From Bog-473 sp035483935 (GTDB lineage Bacteria; Actinomycetota; Acidimicrobiia; Acidimicrobiales; RAAP-2), in the NCBI GenBank assembly GCA_035483935.1, contig DATHPK010000035.1:1-6592 (forward strand): DNA of 6,592 nt, written 5' to 3'. Both the position numbers and the translations under genes were made by a program. This document shows, piece after piece, positions 6,319 to 6,592 of the stretch. The notes under the pieces are model-generated. The model had not been told where the DNA came from. It made no database searches and saw nothing but the letters and a program-made list of their open reading frames with translations. The first letter of the stretch is position 1. Every line of letters begins with the position of its first letter.

Positions 6319-6592
6319 TCAGCTCTTGATCGCCGCGGCCAATTCGGCCAGTGCGGTCTCGACGAGGTCGGCCGGGATGCGGGCCGTGTCGACGACGACA
6401 CCTCCCGACTGCCGCACCGCTTCGACGAGTGGCTTCGCCCACAGGTCCTCCCAGACGATGACCAAGGCCGAGTTGTTCGGCGGGAGGTCGTCGGCCACGT
6501 GCGCCAGGTCCTCCTCGTTGATGAGCCCACCCACCTCGCCGTCCAGGTCGCCGAAGGCCGCCAGCTCGTCGCGCTGGTCGAACTCGAGGCTG
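6319..6592 (-). CDS. DUF6325-family protein, C-terminal part (5' end outside window)
   Basis: The last 90 residues of a protein that continues past the right edge; stop TGA at 6319-6321. The frame remains open to position 6592, so the in-frame GTG at 6534 is internal and not the start. Recognisable pieces are FDQRDELAAFGDLDGEVGGL (residues 4-23 of the visible part), then NEEDLAHVADDLPPNNSALVI, VWEDLWAKPLVEAVRQSGG, and a final amphipathic helix (IPADLVETALAELAAAIKS). This matches the C-terminal pattern of DUF6325, small actinobacterial proteins of about 140 residues with an alternating strand-helix layout. The function is unknown, and no catalytic residues stand out. Its close upstream placement to the SHOCT gene suggests a shared transcript. 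Confidence 0.8.
   Translation of the reverse strand, partial: SLEFDQRDELAAFGDLDGEVGGLINEEDLAHVADDLPPNNSALVIVWEDLWAKPLVEAVRQSGGVVVDTARIPADLVETALAELAAAIKS

Overview
This is a GC-rich window with the codon use and gene families of an actinobacterium: an SCO6745/HTH_67-family protein, a DUF6325-SHOCT gene pair, a large PTPS-related membrane protein and a class I P450. An acidimicrobial or related environmental lineage is plausible, but the sequence alone does not fix the genus.

Layout, left to right. Positions 2-160 (+) hold the C-terminal end of a cupin protein that enters from outside the window. It converges, with 13 bases between stop codons, on a minus-strand cassette read from 2988 down to 174: a TetR-type repressor, a P450cam-like cytochrome P450, and an SCO6745/HTH_67-family protein. 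The gaps are 20 and 50 bases, so the three genes are probably one transcript. The 184-base gap upstream of the TetR gene holds a perfect palindrome lying between candidate -35 and -10 boxes. The predicted transcription start falls on the TetR start codon, as expected for a self-repressed, leaderless operon.

Further upstream on the same strand (3173-5713) is an 846-residue multi-pass membrane protein of the PTPS-related (GT-C-like) type with a large extracytoplasmic C-terminal region. A 252-base gap follows, containing two adjacent hairpins. Then come a small SHOCT-domain protein (5966-6262) and the C-terminal part of a DUF6325 protein that runs off the right edge; these two also read leftward and look co-transcribed.

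Working model: the TetR protein senses a small, probably hydrophobic, molecule and controls a P450 that oxidises it or a relative, with the HTH_67 protein as an uncharacterised partner. No ferredoxin or ferredoxin reductase is present, so electrons must come from elsewhere in the genome. The membrane protein and the DUF6325-SHOCT pair look like separate envelope or housekeeping functions. I see no mobile elements, CRISPR arrays, tRNAs or rRNAs, and no clearly unprecedented system. The best leads are the P450/HTH_67 pairing and the operator-promoter architecture in front of it.
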